64,000 nt of DNA from Armillaria gallica (lineage: Eukaryota; Basidiomycota; Agaricomycetes; Agaricales; Physalacriaceae). The stretch is taken from positions 682,001 to 746,000 of the forward strand of contig JBANDB010000002.1 in NCBI GenBank assembly GCA_037576215.1. The letters are read 5' to 3'. The notes beneath the pieces were generated by a model that saw nothing but the letters and a program-made list of their open reading frames with translations, was not told the origin of the DNA and did no database searches. How positions within the stretch are numbered: the stretch's first letter is position 1; each line of letters begins with the position of its first letter. Position numbers and translations under genes: made by a program. This document shows, one piece after another, positions 35,701 through 46,792 of the stretch.

Positions 35701-36669
35701 TGGTGTTGACCCCCAAATCCTGCTGGAGCGAGAAGCTGAAGGAGGGGACGTTCCCTACGGCGCTCTGCCAAGAGTCATCGAGCAATGTCTCTCAGAGATC
35801 GAAAGCCGTGGTTTGACTGAAGTTGGCATTTGTAAGTACCAGGTGAACGCGGTACTAGTTTTGCACTGACAATATTCTCCAGATCGCATTGCTGGTGCTA
35901 CCTCTGAGATCACCAGCCTCCGTGACGCTTACAATCGAGGTAGGAAGAACTTTTCCCACAATACAACGTCACTCAAGTCGTTTTCTTTGTAGGGTTAAGT
36001 CCGATTAAAAGTTCGACGGATATCCATGCCGTGTGCGATCTTGTGAAGTCGTGGTTTCGGTTGCTTCCAGAGCCCGTCTTTCCTGCTGCATCTTACTTCG
36101 AGATCATTGAAGCGACAAGTACGTTTTCTCACGTTCCCTGGGCTCGCCACTTGATCGATCACTGAATACAGAGCTCGACGATCTTGACGCTCGACTATCA
36201 GCGATACAACGCATCGTCCAGGGCCTTCCGCCAGCAAACTTTGACCTTCTAAAACGCGTTTCAGAGCACCTCGACAAGTATGTATTACATTCTTTTACGC
36301 ATTCTTTCTGACTCATTCGTGCGACAGAGTCACAGACTTTGAAGAGTACAATCAAATGACGGCAGAAGCATTGTCCATCGTTTTCAGCCCCAATCTGTTG
36401 CGCCCTCCCAAAAACGACTTCACCATGCTTCTGGCTAACATGGGACATACCAATAAACTCGTTAAAGCGCTCATTACACATGTAATACTCTTTCATCGAT
36501 TGCTGTTCTTCGTCACTGATTGATATTATTACAGTTCCACGCCATCTTCGACGAAGCCGACGCAGACGCAGAGGCGGACCCGGATGATGAGGAAACCGAT
36601 TCTCCAATCTTGGAAGAAGAGGAAGATGATGCCATGCCGTTTAATCCGGACCCAGAACCCACTCCCTGA
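29781..36669 (+). CDS. Bem2-type Rho GTPase-activating protein (RasGEF-like, PH and RhoGAP domains)
   Basis: Twelve exons join without lesion: 29781-30061, 30118-32682, 32739-33543, 33606-34094, 34148-34806, 34857-35644, 35697-35831, 35883-35939, 35993-36118, 36172-36277, 36328-36481, 36535-36669. They total 6300 nt, about 2099 aa, close to yeast Bem2 (about 2.2k). The N-terminal 250 residues are Ser/Pro-rich. A PH-like region follows (GWKPFKLELKGSKLYFYKP), then RasGEF-N and CDC25-like parts (LSLDPQLIARTLTLFHRS, SVWVRVAEICRASGD, SCIRAYAILRKWLISKI, WQNVAASRN). Next is a C-terminal PH half (GHYLLQAMNKRDMTKWLETI) and the RhoGAP domain: GIYRIAG with the catalytic arginine finger, DIHAVCDLVKSWFRLLPEPVF, and MTAEALSIVFSPNLLRPP. 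The tail is acidic. Role: inactivates Rho/Cdc42-type GTPases in polarity and budding. Gene identity is firm; the exact start is less so. Confidence 0.92.
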
Positions 36670-37275
36670 CTTACCGACCACAACACTATGCTGTTCATTC
36701 ATCGTCACCATCCTTGTACCATGTTGCGTCACACACTTTACTCCTGGGACTTCGGACTCGGAATCATCATAAAACTTTCAGGACTACTTATATGGACGTT
36801 TGGCATCCTTAATCCGATTTTTATCTCTTATGCATGTTTTATTAGAAGGTAAAAATATCCTGTACACTGGCACCAATTTTGAGGTTCATTTAGGTTTTGA
36901 CACGCTTACCATATGTGAACGTATTACTGCGTATAATTGATGTGTATATGTTAGATTGTAACTATCAACAGGGTGCGCCGCCCCGCCTTTGTATCACAAC
37001 CGCATCGTGCAGCGCAATGTTCGGCAGCTCTTGGCAAAGCATAGTCGGCGCAGTTTCAAATTCTGCAGGACGGATGCGGATGTGTGTTCCCAAATCGGCA
37101 ACACAAAGGAAGGTAGTACAAAGAAACTCTGCCTTATACGGTTCCTTTATTCCTCACGATACATATACAGGGGACCGCGACCGAAATAACATCTTTCCTT
37201 TCCTTTCTTTCCCCCTCCCATCCCAAGCTTGCTTGATTCCTCATTTATTCTTTTATCATCGCGTTGACCGTGATC
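36670..37275. other. Intergenic
   Basis: 3' UTR of the RhoGAP gene and 5' region of the next gene. A CT-rich stretch at about 37194-37220 resembles fungal promoters near transcription starts. Confidence 0.5.
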
Positions 37276-37878
37276 ATGAACTCGATTTACAGCCGCTGCG
37301 AATTCCCAGAAGACGTACAGATTTCTCGTGTTCCCCGTGTACGAGAGATAATGGTACGTGCATGTTAAAGAATGTCGACCTTTAGCTCACATAAGGCTTT
37401 ACAGATTCTGGAGCTGAATCTACAGCGTCTCAAGAAGACCATGGAGGGGCTTAATGCTAATTGCGACAATCTCATGACCCCGCCACCCTCTTCCAACTCT
37501 TTATTGCTCTCCGGAGAGCCCTTCACTCCATTTCACGACGACGAAATCATGTCCGACGTTACAGACAGCGATGATCTAATCGATGCACACTCCTCCACAT
37601 CTTCCAACGATACCGCTTACTACTACACCCCCGACACATCCCCCATCCTGACTTCATTTCACATGAATGACGACGATGATGATTCCATGTCCGACAGTTC
37701 TCTCCCCGTCACACCTGACGCATTCGACGTCCCTCCATTCGAATTCGACCCTCTCTCTGAGGATGTTGATGATATTTTGGAAGAACGCTGTCGATATGAT
37801 GGATGGAAACAACTCGCCAACAAGCTCAACCTCGAGTTGAGACAACTTCTTGCGTTATCACTCCGGTCCTCGGCGTAG
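37276..37878 (+). CDS. Small acidic hypothetical protein
   Basis: Two exons (37276-37353, 37405-37878) joined by a 51-nt intron give 183 aa. The N-terminus continues across the splice into a short helix, ILELNLQRLKKTMEGLN. A Ser/Asp/Thr/Pro-rich middle follows (DVTDSDDLIDAHSSTSSND, MNDDDDDSMSDSS), and the C-terminal helix is YDGWKQLANKLNLELRQLLA. No family recognised. A start at 37372 inside the intron is possible but would lose the clean splice. The composition suggests a nuclear or regulatory disordered protein, which is only a guess. Confidence 0.6.
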
Positions 37879-38719
37879 GGTAGTCACTAGACATCCGTAT
37901 TGTGCGCATTGGGCTCATGCTAAACAAGCGGAATACGTATCACTTGTGACAGCAAATGTAGACACTGGTGATAGGTTGCATAGTTTTGGGTATTCACAGG
38001 GAGTCTTGGGAGAACTGATAGAACCTTAACGTTGACGCTGCACTCTCATTGATTTTGACATTTCTATACTACCATCATTCTGTTCTTCGTATTTTGTACC
38101 CACCTAGTGTGGGTTAACTATTATGCCATCACATCACGACCATATACTAATGTACAGCATCGAGTAATGTAAAGGGCATCGTCGGTATTTGTCGGTAGTC
38201 CTAGTCATGGCCCTCAGAGACTGTGTCTTAAACATATTGCCTTCTGCATGCTATTATCACTATACTGCGATAGCATTGTTTTTGAGAAACATGAGAGGGA
38301 GAGAACAGATCGGGTATAAACCCGGTCATTACTATGTGTAAAGTTAGATAGCAGCAAGGTAGACCGGACAGAGAAGCTTTGATGGATGAAAGGGCGCTAG
38401 CGTACTGTCGATCATTGAAAAACAGCTACTACGTCGGGATTAAAAGGCAGGAATGAGTTGAGCGACAGTCAAGTGTATCAGTAAAAACTTGAAAGTCGGA
38501 AATCCTGATTTCCATGATGCCAAAAATTAGCGGGCCTGGGGCTCGAGCGGAGTGCTGTCTAGATGACTTTACGAACATGTATTGGAAAAGTGCATTGAGT
38601 GAGGGTTTAACTTATCAAGAATTGCTCAAGATTCAAAGTTACAAGGACGGAGAAGGTCAAGGTTTGTTCAGACCCGACGTCCACAGATACTTAGGGTCAT
38701 TCAAGAGATTATATTTTGT
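37879..38719. other. Intergenic
   Basis: No gene supported; the short plus frame at 38514-38741 overlaps the tRNA half and has no features. Confidence 0.45.
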
Positions 38720-38756
38720 GGTGAGATGGCCGAGCGGTTAAGGCGCCAGACTAGAG

Positions 38757-39514
38757 CAGATCTGCGAGCATAGGCGAGCAAGATCTGCTCGTGAGCATTG
38801 GCGAACCCTCGAGCATAAGCGAGAGTACCGAGCCAGAGCGAGCCAGAGGCGAGAGCCACGAACCGAGCCCCGAGCCGGAGGTGAGCGGCGAGAGGACAGG
38901 GGGGCGACAAGAGGACGAGGGCAGCGGTCAATCGCCTCGATGCAAGACACGAGACCGAGGGCACAGTACAAGACGCAAAGACAGAATGCGCAGATACAAT
39001 TATTGTTTCGTAATCACGTGACGACCTTGTACTCTGTCAGGAATGCCGTAACATATCTGACGACCTTGTCCGTTGCCAACACCTTTAGCGCCAGCAAGAA
39101 CGATGTCGTGCTCGCAGTCCTCGTTTCCGCCGCATCCTCTCTCCGCTCTTTACAGACCTTCTGGAGAAGCTTTACATATCCTCCGCTGCGTCGTTGGTCT
39201 CGCGGATACCAGACTCGATCCATGAATACGGCAGCACCAAACTACGATCATCAGCAACAGAAAAACAGAAAAAGCACCACTCACGCGGTCATACAGCGCA
39301 ACCAACGACTCCCGCGTCTTCAAAATATGCTGTTGCTGCCGCCTATACGCTTGGTACTGCTTTTTGACTTTCTTTGTCAAAACTTCCTTATGCGAACCTA
39401 TCGCGTTGTCCCGGTTTCGATACAGCCTCTTGTTCTCCTCTCGACATCCATCTTCCCAATACTGCGTCTTCTCGATCGACCGATCATGGACCAAATCACG
39501 CGGTGATTATATAA
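38757..39514. other. Insertion between the two tRNA halves
   Basis: 758 bp. The left end has a GC-rich section with repeated gcgag/gagc units and a hairpin: gagcagatct pairs exactly with agatctgctc. The right end has the near-palindrome aatcacgcggtgatt. In between, a minus-strand two-exon coding fragment is present (39014-39494). No TIR or obvious target duplication at the borders. Confidence 0.6.
39014..39494 (-). pseudogene. 5'-truncated gene fragment inside the split tRNA
   Basis: The minus strand reads an open exon (upper end near the tRNA boundary) down to 39285, a 43-nt intron (39242-39284, gtgagt..gtag), and a second exon 39241-39014 ending in TGA. The peptide is basic and helical (TQYWEDGCREENKRLYRN, KKVKKQYQAYRRQQQH, then FGAAVFMDRVWYPRDQRR, RSGGYVKLLQKVCKERRE). 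There is no in-frame ATG before an upstream stop near the tRNA junction, so the start is missing. Frame continuity through a well-formed intron argues that it derives from a real gene. No family recognised. Confidence 0.5.
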
Positions 39515-39670
39515 TCTGGTCCGAAAGGGCGTGGGTTCGAATCCCACTCTCATCATATCTTTTATTTTATTTTTTCCTGTATAGTTATCATCTGGTCCGA
39601 AAGGGCGTGGGTTCGAATCCCACTCTCATCATATATTTTATTTTATTTTATTTTTTCCGGTATAGTTATC
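39515..39670 (+). repeat. Tandem duplication of the tRNA 3' half
   Basis: Copy 1 (39515-39590) and copy 2 (39591-39670) each hold the tRNA 3' half starting at TCTGG, the T-rich terminator (tttattttat) and tatagttatc. The period is 76 bp, with copy 2 longer by about 5 bp in the T-rich part. Confidence 0.85.
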
Positions 39671-40496
39671 TGCGTTTAAACTTTTAGAAAATCTCAAGTT
39701 TTCAACTGCACAGTGCACAATGCACACCTATAGTTTAGGTTTTTTTGTACCAATACTATGAAGTGGGGGGAATATTTTGCGAGTGAACTTCCTTTATATT
39801 TCGACGCGCAAACGGGACACGGAAACGACTAATGTCAGACTGAACATCCATGGCACGTTCCTCGGGCTTCTATTTCCGTCCATTCGTGTTGCTGCGGTCG
39901 ACATTTTCCTCCATACCTTCAACCATTAGGCCTACTTTCCTTTTCCCCATCGAGCGGGTTCCTGATCTGTCGAGGCTGACACCCAAACATTTTTAGGGCA
40001 CTAAATGCAGTGATCCGTCTTCCTTATCCATCCTCAGACTCGATGTGGCATTTAGATTTAGATTTACTAGAATCGGGCATAAAATTTACTCAGCGTCTAG
40101 GTTTACAACTTAGTGGCAGAAGTACTCTTGGGGGTACTACATCGCTCAATCACCCGCGCATTCGCTCAAAGAACTGTAGAGAAGCCGTTGTTGTAAACGG
40201 TCCAAAACAAAAGTCGCAGAGCGAGGAATGTGCATTTAGAGTGACGTGAATTCGCCGACGCCCGCCCGCATCGTCGCTTCACGAGCATCATGCGAGCTTT
40301 GTGCGCCTTGTCCTTGTCCTTGATTTGGAAGCTTCTCCTCTTACAGGAGCTGCGCAGGTAAGGTCAGGCTCGAACCTCTTCAATGACGTTCGATCTGCAT
40401 ATAATCTATCAGAAATGTCCGCAATAAATTGCACTGACCACAAATGGCGGGCCAGCAGCAAATCCCCACCCTGTTGCGCATTCAGTTCTACTTACC
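39671..40496. other. Intergenic, upstream of the glycosyltransferase
   Basis: No gene recognised. Confidence 0.45.
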
Positions 40497-42149
40497 ATGA
40501 TTACAACGTCGACCCCGAGAAAAGTTTTGTTCTTCACAAACAGCGAATACGGGCAAGCCAACATTGTTCTCTCCGTCGCGCACGAGCTCTGCTTTCGCCC
40601 GAATGTCGAAGTACACATTGCGTCTTTTCCTGGTAACTTGATTTCATTTGTTCGATCCTCAGTATCCACTGATGATGATTTTGAAAGTGCTCTCACCCCG
40701 TATCAAGGACCTGCAGGACCGTCTTCGTGTGACAGACAGTTCTGCCCGGCTATTCTTCCATCCTCTCAGGGGGATATCCCTAAAAGAGGCTCGGATACGC
40801 AGAATCGGAACCAACACGCCCACCCACGCGCCCAGTCTCTCTGGTGCTCTCCAGAGTTTTAGACGCTTGCCGTACTATGTCGCCGAATGGTCGGGCCCAG
40901 AGTACATGGAACTCTACGACAGCTGTGTCGAGATCATCCAGGATCTTAACGCACACGCTATCGTAATTGAATACTTCCTGAGTCAGGCTATCGACGCGTG
41001 CCGATTCCTGAATCTAAAGTTCATTATCATGACACCAAATGCGCCCAAGGTGAGACACACCTTCATTTGATAGCAGTTCGTGCTCTTACAGGTATGTTTG
41101 ACATACAGGACATCATCGGCCGCATCCAGCCGTACGGCTCGATATTCTGGAAGTATCCTGTCATGTCGTCCGGTATCCCGTACCCCATGTCGTGGTATCA
41201 CATCCCGAAGAATGCTTTTCTCACCTGCGCCATGGTCTACTTCATGTTCTCCTCCCCCAAAATCCAGGAAATCGTTCAATACCGTCAGAAGCTCGGTCTC
41301 AATAACACCATTCCCATGTTTGAACCATACATGGCTGATGCACATTATCTCTGTCCCGCCACCCCCAAAACCGACTTTCCCTGTGTCGTTCCGGACAACG
41401 TAACGCTGTGCGGCCCCATCCTTGTTCCAGCAGTTCCCGTGGAGGAGAAAGACCCGGAACTCGCCAGTTGGCTGGACACCGGACCGACCATGCTTGTCAA
41501 CTTGGGAACGCACGCTATTTTTGATGAAAACAATGCCTGTCAACTTGCGAAGGCTTTGCACATTCTGCTCGATCACGACCGTTCTGTCCAGGTTATCTGG
41601 AAGTTAAAAGCACATGACGACGTGAAGGCTTCCTTGCACGATATTTTAGGAACATATATGGAGAAGGGACGAGTGAGGATTGTTGACTGGCTAGATGTTG
41701 AACCGTTAGCAATCCTCAGGCATCCCAATCTTGTCTGCACTGTCAATCATGGTGGGGCTAACAGCGTCTATGAGGGAATTCAGTACGTCTTTCAGTTCAC
41801 CAATAATCAAACTCTGCTAACCAAGCATTAGCACCGGTATCCCTCAAGTAGTTCTGCCAATGTGGTACGATTGCTATGGTGAGCTATCGGCATTGGGATG
41901 GAATCTAACTGAAAAAAAGACTATGCAGCGCGTGTTGAATGGCTCGGGATCGGCATTTACGGCAATAAGAAATCTGCGCCAAATGTAGAAGCCTCCGAGC
42001 TCAGTCGCGCTCTGATTAAGGTAATCAGCGGAGGTGATGAAGCTGCGCGATTCCAAACCGCGGCCAAGTCTCTAGCTGAGGACACCCGAAACTACTCTGG
42101 GCAGGTCATGGCATGCGACAAGATAATGGAGCTTGCGCGCACGATGTAG
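40497..42149 (+). CDS. UDP-glycosyltransferase (GT1-like, GT-B fold)
   Basis: Transfers a sugar from a UDP-sugar to a small lipophilic acceptor. Five exons: 40497-40632, 40688-41049, 41109-41782, 41832-41878 and 41920-42149, giving 482 aa, normal for the family. The N-terminal Rossmann part begins KVLFFTNSEYGQANIVLSVA, with the usual acceptor-side strand. The C-terminal half has GPTMLVNLGTHAIFDE, then the donor-binding signature region: VDWLDVEPLAILRHPNLVCTV, VNHGGANSVYEGI, TGIPQVVLPMWYDCYDYAARVEWLGIG. The HGG and downstream acidic residues match the PSPG-like box of fungal UGTs. No transmembrane segment. Substrate unknown; sterol, phenolic and xenobiotic acceptors are all known for fungal members. 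Only the 41050 intron acceptor needed choosing by frame. Confidence 0.9.
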
Positions 42150-42425
42150 TTTGAATGGCGTAACGATGGATGGTATGTTTCCATCGTAGACAGCAAGGCT
42201 TCAAGGACCTTTGTAAAGTAAAAACGGAGTTGCTGTTTCTGAGAACAAAGACGAGAAAAAAGGGACGATACGCGTTGCCACATAGATAAATCGAACCTTT
42301 GTCCAGGGAGTGGCATTAAGCGTCTCATAAAATGGAAAGGTGAACTGCGCGCACAGGATTACACCATATCCCCAACCTATCTTTCAAGATCGTCGAGCGC
42401 TGGAGGCCAAGCATTTTTCGTCTTC

Positions 42426-42811
42426 ATGTCAACGTCCAACATCCCCAAGCACGCCCGCCGCTTTCGACGCGGCGTAAAGAAGGCAGCATCGGCCAAACCG
42501 GAGGCGAACGCGGAATCCCTTTCTCTACGCCCACCGCCGACGACACTTGAGCCACAGAACCCAAATTTCTCGCCCCCGCAAATGGTGAAGCCGACCTAGC
42601 CTTAGTTCCTTTGACTAACCTCCTCTCATAGATCTCGTTCTCAGCGATTGAGAAACTCTTCAAAAAGATCAGAGAGGAACACGAGGCTCGTGATCCTGCC
42701 ATACGCTACGGACAGCCTTCGGATGACGAGGTCGTTGTCTATCCACGGGTGCTACGTTGGACGTCGGTACTTTCATCAGCGGGTTATGTCAAGCACCATA
42801 GCACCCTTTAA
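42426..42811 (+). CDS. Small protein, RPVFTNPFDN family, truncated member
   Basis: Two exons (42426-42584, 42632-42811; 47-nt intron) encode 112 aa. The N-terminus is basic (PKHARRFRRGVKKAAS) and Pro-rich. Exon 2 begins ISFSAIEKLFKKIREEHEAR and continues EVVVYPRVLRW. These match ISFSRIEQVCSKFRR in the gene at 23615 and ISPVEIERLFQRLLRRF ... EIIVYPQLD in the gene at 45428. The exon start coincides with the same motif start as in 45428. It stops where the other members continue into their disordered part and lacks the RPVFTNPFDN block, so it is a short or truncated paralogue. Confidence 0.6.
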
Positions 42812-43414
42812 TGCACATATAGTCAATTCGGAGAAAGGATAAGGCGCATATATCCAGGTCGAAGAGGACCGCTAGCCTTCCTCAGTGACAGGCAACGACG
42901 CCACCGACGCCACATTGACAAGACGTTGACGGGGATGCCTATAGATATCACACCTGTAATCATCATGAGCAATATTCGCATTCCAACAATTACTGACGCG
43001 TACTTGAATACCGTCCAGATAGCCAACGCTGACGACGACGATTCTTGTCAAGCAACAGCTGCCTTCTCGGTGAGTCTTCTTGAATCTTCGCGGAAGTATA
43101 AGGGCAAGCATTCTTGAGAGCGTTCGTCCTCAAGAGGAGGTGAGACGAGGGAGCCTGGCTACGGCGATAGTGAAGCCATGAGAGGAAGTGAAGAGAGAAG
43201 GGCCAACGCAACCAGCAATGATGACGCATCGAAAGTATTTTGTCCGATCGCCTCCGATTTTTCACCATGACGAATTTGTACCGAAATTGCCAAAATGGTT
43301 TTATACAGTCGAGGCCAAACAATTAGTACATACAAGATAAGTATACTACAGTCCTGGTAAACTGTTTGATATTAGGATTCTAGCTCGAGCATGAATTAAC
43401 CGAGACCGTCAAAG
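42812..43414. other. Intergenic
   Basis: The plus frame 42926-43117 is open but unrecognised; nothing else. Confidence 0.4.
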
Positions 43415-43780
43415 TCAATTCTTTCTTTCTACCGTAACAGCAGGAGTATTCGGCGGCGCTAACAACGCGCTTGAAGGAGGAGGCATGAAGGCATCAGGAT
43501 CTACGCTGAGTTTAGCATGCTTCATGCTCGACGCCAAAATAGCATCATAGATGTCGCTGCCGACGACGAGATCCGCCAAAGACTTCGCAGACGACTGTGA
43601 CGAATCTGACGACAAAGCAGGTGAGGACATCCTTTGGAGTGACTTTGGGTCCAGCGCGAGTTCAGATATCGTTGGGCTAGCAGGGGTAGGGCTGAGCACG
43701 GGGTGTGGCGGCTGGGCACCAGTGTCTGCTGCTGCTTCGTGATGTGTCGCGCGTCTGCGGCGAAGGAATTCGAGAGGCAT
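43415..43780 (-). CDS. Small hypothetical protein
   Basis: An unspliced 121-residue frame. The N-terminus is basic (MPLEFLRRRRATHHEA), followed by a Pro/Ser-rich region with SPTPASPTISELALDPKSL and SSPALSSDSSQSSAKS, then DLVVGSDIYDAILASSMKH and a Pro-rich end. No family. The codon pattern and biased composition make a real product plausible. It lies between two members of the RPVFTNPFDN family but shares none of their motifs. Confidence 0.5.
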   Translation of the reverse strand: MPLEFLRRRRATHHEAAADTGAQPPHPVLSPTPASPTISELALDPKSLQRMSSPALSSDSSQSSAKSLADLVVGSDIYDAILASSMKHAKLSVDPDAFMPPPSSALLAPPNTPAVTVERKN

Positions 43781-45427
43781 GCTACAGTTGGAATATCAGG
43801 ATGAGGAACAGAGAGGCTCAAGCCAACGACATACCTGAGCAATACGGAGAAGTGTGGTTTACAGAACGAAAGGTATTACCGGAGGGCGTCAAGCCTTAGG
43901 CCAAAGTATGCGAAGATGGAAGGATGATCCCCACCCAGGTCCCACCAGTCCTTTTTATATGCGGGCACAGCCAACAACAGTGTATACCCGTTCCCACGAT
44001 AAACGTGATCCCATCTATAGAGGTTCCCGAGTAACAGCTACGGTAGGGCTGGAACCGCCGCGTAAGCGTTTGATTCCGTGCATCGATACAGGTCGCCTGT
44101 TTATGGATGGTCTTCACCGGTGGTGCCGAGCGGCACTGGCGCTGAGGTTGAGTGAATAGGCGTCAGCGCTTCAGCACTCTTCGTCTTTCTCTCGGTGTCG
44201 AAGGTAGCAAGCCAACCCGCATTAGCTAGGGAAAAGCGCAGTTATGTCACATCCGGCTGGTCCAGCTGCTACATTTTCCTCATTAGTAGGTCCTCGTTAC
44301 GCCGGTTGCCTCTGTATTTATCGTAGGCTTTCTTGCACCGGTTTCACATCCATCATCAGCTCAGTCACAAAGCCCGGTCATGCATCAACCCTTTATAGTG
44401 ATTGGCGCTTGAGCTGTTTTGTAACTGGAGTAACCTGTTTAAGCGGTGTGAGCCTTGATCATATAACATGGAATTGATTAGATCATCATCCACTTCAAAC
44501 AACCGGCAGTACCTTTCCTTAGGGTCTTCAAGAACAGTAGTGTTATAGGTCGTTTGATCGTCGCTTGTAGTCACCATGGCACTCTTCGTGAGACCGGTGC
44601 CCAGCAACCTCGACGCCAATGATTCCAGAGGCGGTAGGTCAACAGTTCGATACGAGCCATTGCCGAGAATCGAGGTGTACGCAAATATGGACAAACCTGA
44701 AATTTATTGACAATGAACGAGTTTTCAGCTCATCGAAGTAACACACGTACAAACCGAGTACAACAGATCTACCGGTTAACGGCTTGTAGCCGAGATCTTA
44801 AGACTGATTGTCCTGAGCGTGAGAGAATTTGACGTTCCAGGAATATCGATCTAGATCCTGGGAACGCTCATGAAGGTGTCGTCGCATCGGTTCCTTTCTA
44901 AGGGACTGGCCGTGAGAGGCGGTAGGCTACGAGACTGCGGAATGAAGACGCATCCCCTTGTGAACGGCAGAGGAGGCCGCAGGTTGTGCGTCTTTTCCAG
45001 CTGCATGTCCTGGAATGAAAGTTAGGGAATGCTAAAAACGCCGTAATGAAAGACGTACTTCATTTCCAGGATAGCAAAGGCAACCCGAGCCCGCAGTGTA
45101 CAATATACGTGACTTGGCTTACTCTTCATTATCCTCTCCAACACGACTTAGTGGCTGGCACGGCAACATGGGCAGTCAGTGCAACCAAACAATCCTCCGG
45201 AGGCACGAGCCGCACAAAGGTTCGGTGTTGTTGTGCATTGTGGCAGGCATCGCAACCCAAACCAGGTAATAGTCTGCACAAACAATGTACTCAAACAACG
45301 CTATACATATCCATCAGGATTTCGAAGGTGGGTTTATAAACTGCTCATCGCACCTCATCTTCTCTTCACTCTTCCTCACTCTCCTCGCTCTCCCTGCACC
45401 TCTGTCTTGAGCCTCATCTTCTCATAC
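43781..45427. other. Mostly intergenic; one weak frame
   Basis: A 109-residue minus frame (44365-44694, MSIFAYTSILGNGSYRT) might be a small gene but has no recognised feature. A TATA box (45335-45340) belongs to the next gene. Confidence 0.4.
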
Positions 45428-46792
45428 ATGTCAACGGTAGCAAATTTTGAGGCTTTCTTCGAAGCCTTGACTACGCGGAGAACATCGGAGATGGTGAGTA
45501 GGTGCTCACTGGCCCTGCCACCCGCGCTGAACGTAGGTCGCAGGTGCTCGACGAGAATCTCCGGCAACTGGAAGTCACGATCATGAAGGAGTATAGCGGC
45601 CCAGTAGTAAGTCGCGTTGTTTTCGCCCCTATTGACGCGGCTGAGCCTTTCCCAGACACGCGTCCCAGATCGTATTGAGACGCGATCTACTCCTTCTTGG
45701 GCTGTTGCACCCGCGAACGATTGGATAACTTCGGCACCCGCGATGGAGGAGCAAACGCGATTCGAGATAGATCAGGAGTCTGCCGAGTCAGTGGAACTAG
45801 TAAGTTGACTTGTCCATCATCCGCGGTCAGCTACTCATTCGGAACAGATATCACCCGTCGAGATCGAAAGGCTTTTTCAGAGACTCCTTCGGAGGTTCAA
45901 GCGCAAGCTGCAGGAACGTCGGCAGCGCCACCCTCCAATAGAGTACTTTGCCGATGGTTGCTCCGTCCCCAAGGACCATCCGGACGTGGACGAAATTATC
46001 GTCTACCCCCAACTAGACACTGACTGCCAATCCGCACTGGAGCTTCCGCATATCACCGATACCAATACCAGGCCCTCCGCATCAGGTGAGAGCCTCACAA
46101 CGAGTGGTAGCGACGACAAGGACCAGGCCCTTCCCGAATATGGGTCCCTGCCAGCTTTCCATTCTGAAGACAACAATCCACCCACAACCAGAATATCCTG
46201 GCATGACCTGACCATTGATCACGCTGAGCTTGGCTACGCGTCAACCACCTCTAATCCAGTCAGCGGTTATAATCCACAAGCCAACGTTTTTCCTCCTCAG
46301 ACCACGAATGTCGCGATTGCAGAACACTACGGCCATCCGCTCCACGTATTCCGTGATGCGTTGCCCTCAGCCTGGTTCAACCCCTTTGCCGACGATGGAC
46401 CCATTGTAGATCAGTCTCCGTCGGAAGGGTACTCGTACCCTGAGAATGCGAACACAGGCCGGCCCGTTTTTACGAATCCGTTCGATAACAGCAGCAACAT
46501 TCTGTCCGATGCGATATTCAGAATGGCCCCGAATGAATACATCCATTCATCTCCCAAGCAGCTGTACACGGCCATCCCTACTGAGCACGCATACACTCAG
46601 GTCGACGCTGTTGCGCACCAGTCCTACACAAACAATCAGTCCATGTACAGCCAATATGACACAGTTTCGCGCACCAACACAGATGACAGCAGCTCCCGCT
46701 CATCTTCCAGGACCTTCGTCGATGATAGTGAGCCGGTTGCTCCGAGGATATTCTATTGGGTAGATCGATTCAACAAACTGCGCAAGATTTAA
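45428..46792 (+). CDS. Hypothetical protein, RPVFTNPFDN family member 3
   Basis: Four exons (45428-45493, 45544-45606, 45656-45799, 45848-46792) give 405 aa. Introns are 48-50 nt and all in phase 0. A helical N-terminus (ANFEAFFEALTTRR; VLDENLRQLEVTIMKEY) leads to ISPVEIERLFQRLLRRFKRK and DEIIVYPQLD. A Ser/Pro/Asn-rich body follows with HAYTQ, the hallmark RPVFTNPFDNSSNIL, and the C-terminal APRIFYWVDRFNKLR. These blocks align in the same order with the gene at 23615-25093, 20 kb away, and the first block with 42426-42811. TATA box about 90 bp upstream. No known domain; probably a scaffold-like disordered protein, by inference only. Confidence 0.75.

Larger units (their letters stand above)
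38720..39555 (+). tRNA. Class II tRNA gene (Leu/Ser type) split by about 758 bp
   Basis: The 5' half (38720-38756) has an acceptor strand GGTGAGA, a D arm with the A box TGGCCGAGCGGTTAAGG, and the anticodon stem CCAGA. The 3' half (39515-39555) starts with the pairing TCTGG, then a short variable arm, the T arm GTGGG-TTCGAAT-CCCAC (B box), the acceptor TCTCATC and discriminator A. T-runs follow, as in a Pol III terminator. All stems pair across the gap. Read as a canonical 37/38 intron, the anticodon would be AGA (Ser), but the A discriminator and T arm look like Leu, so the anticodon may have been disrupted. An intron of 758 nt would be far outside normal tRNA intron size; insertion and inactivation is more likely. 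Confidence 0.7.

Noticed and set aside
39364..39687. Plus frame of 107 codons across the tRNA 3' halves
   Set aside because: Its repeated peptide is only the translation of the tandem tRNA repeat.
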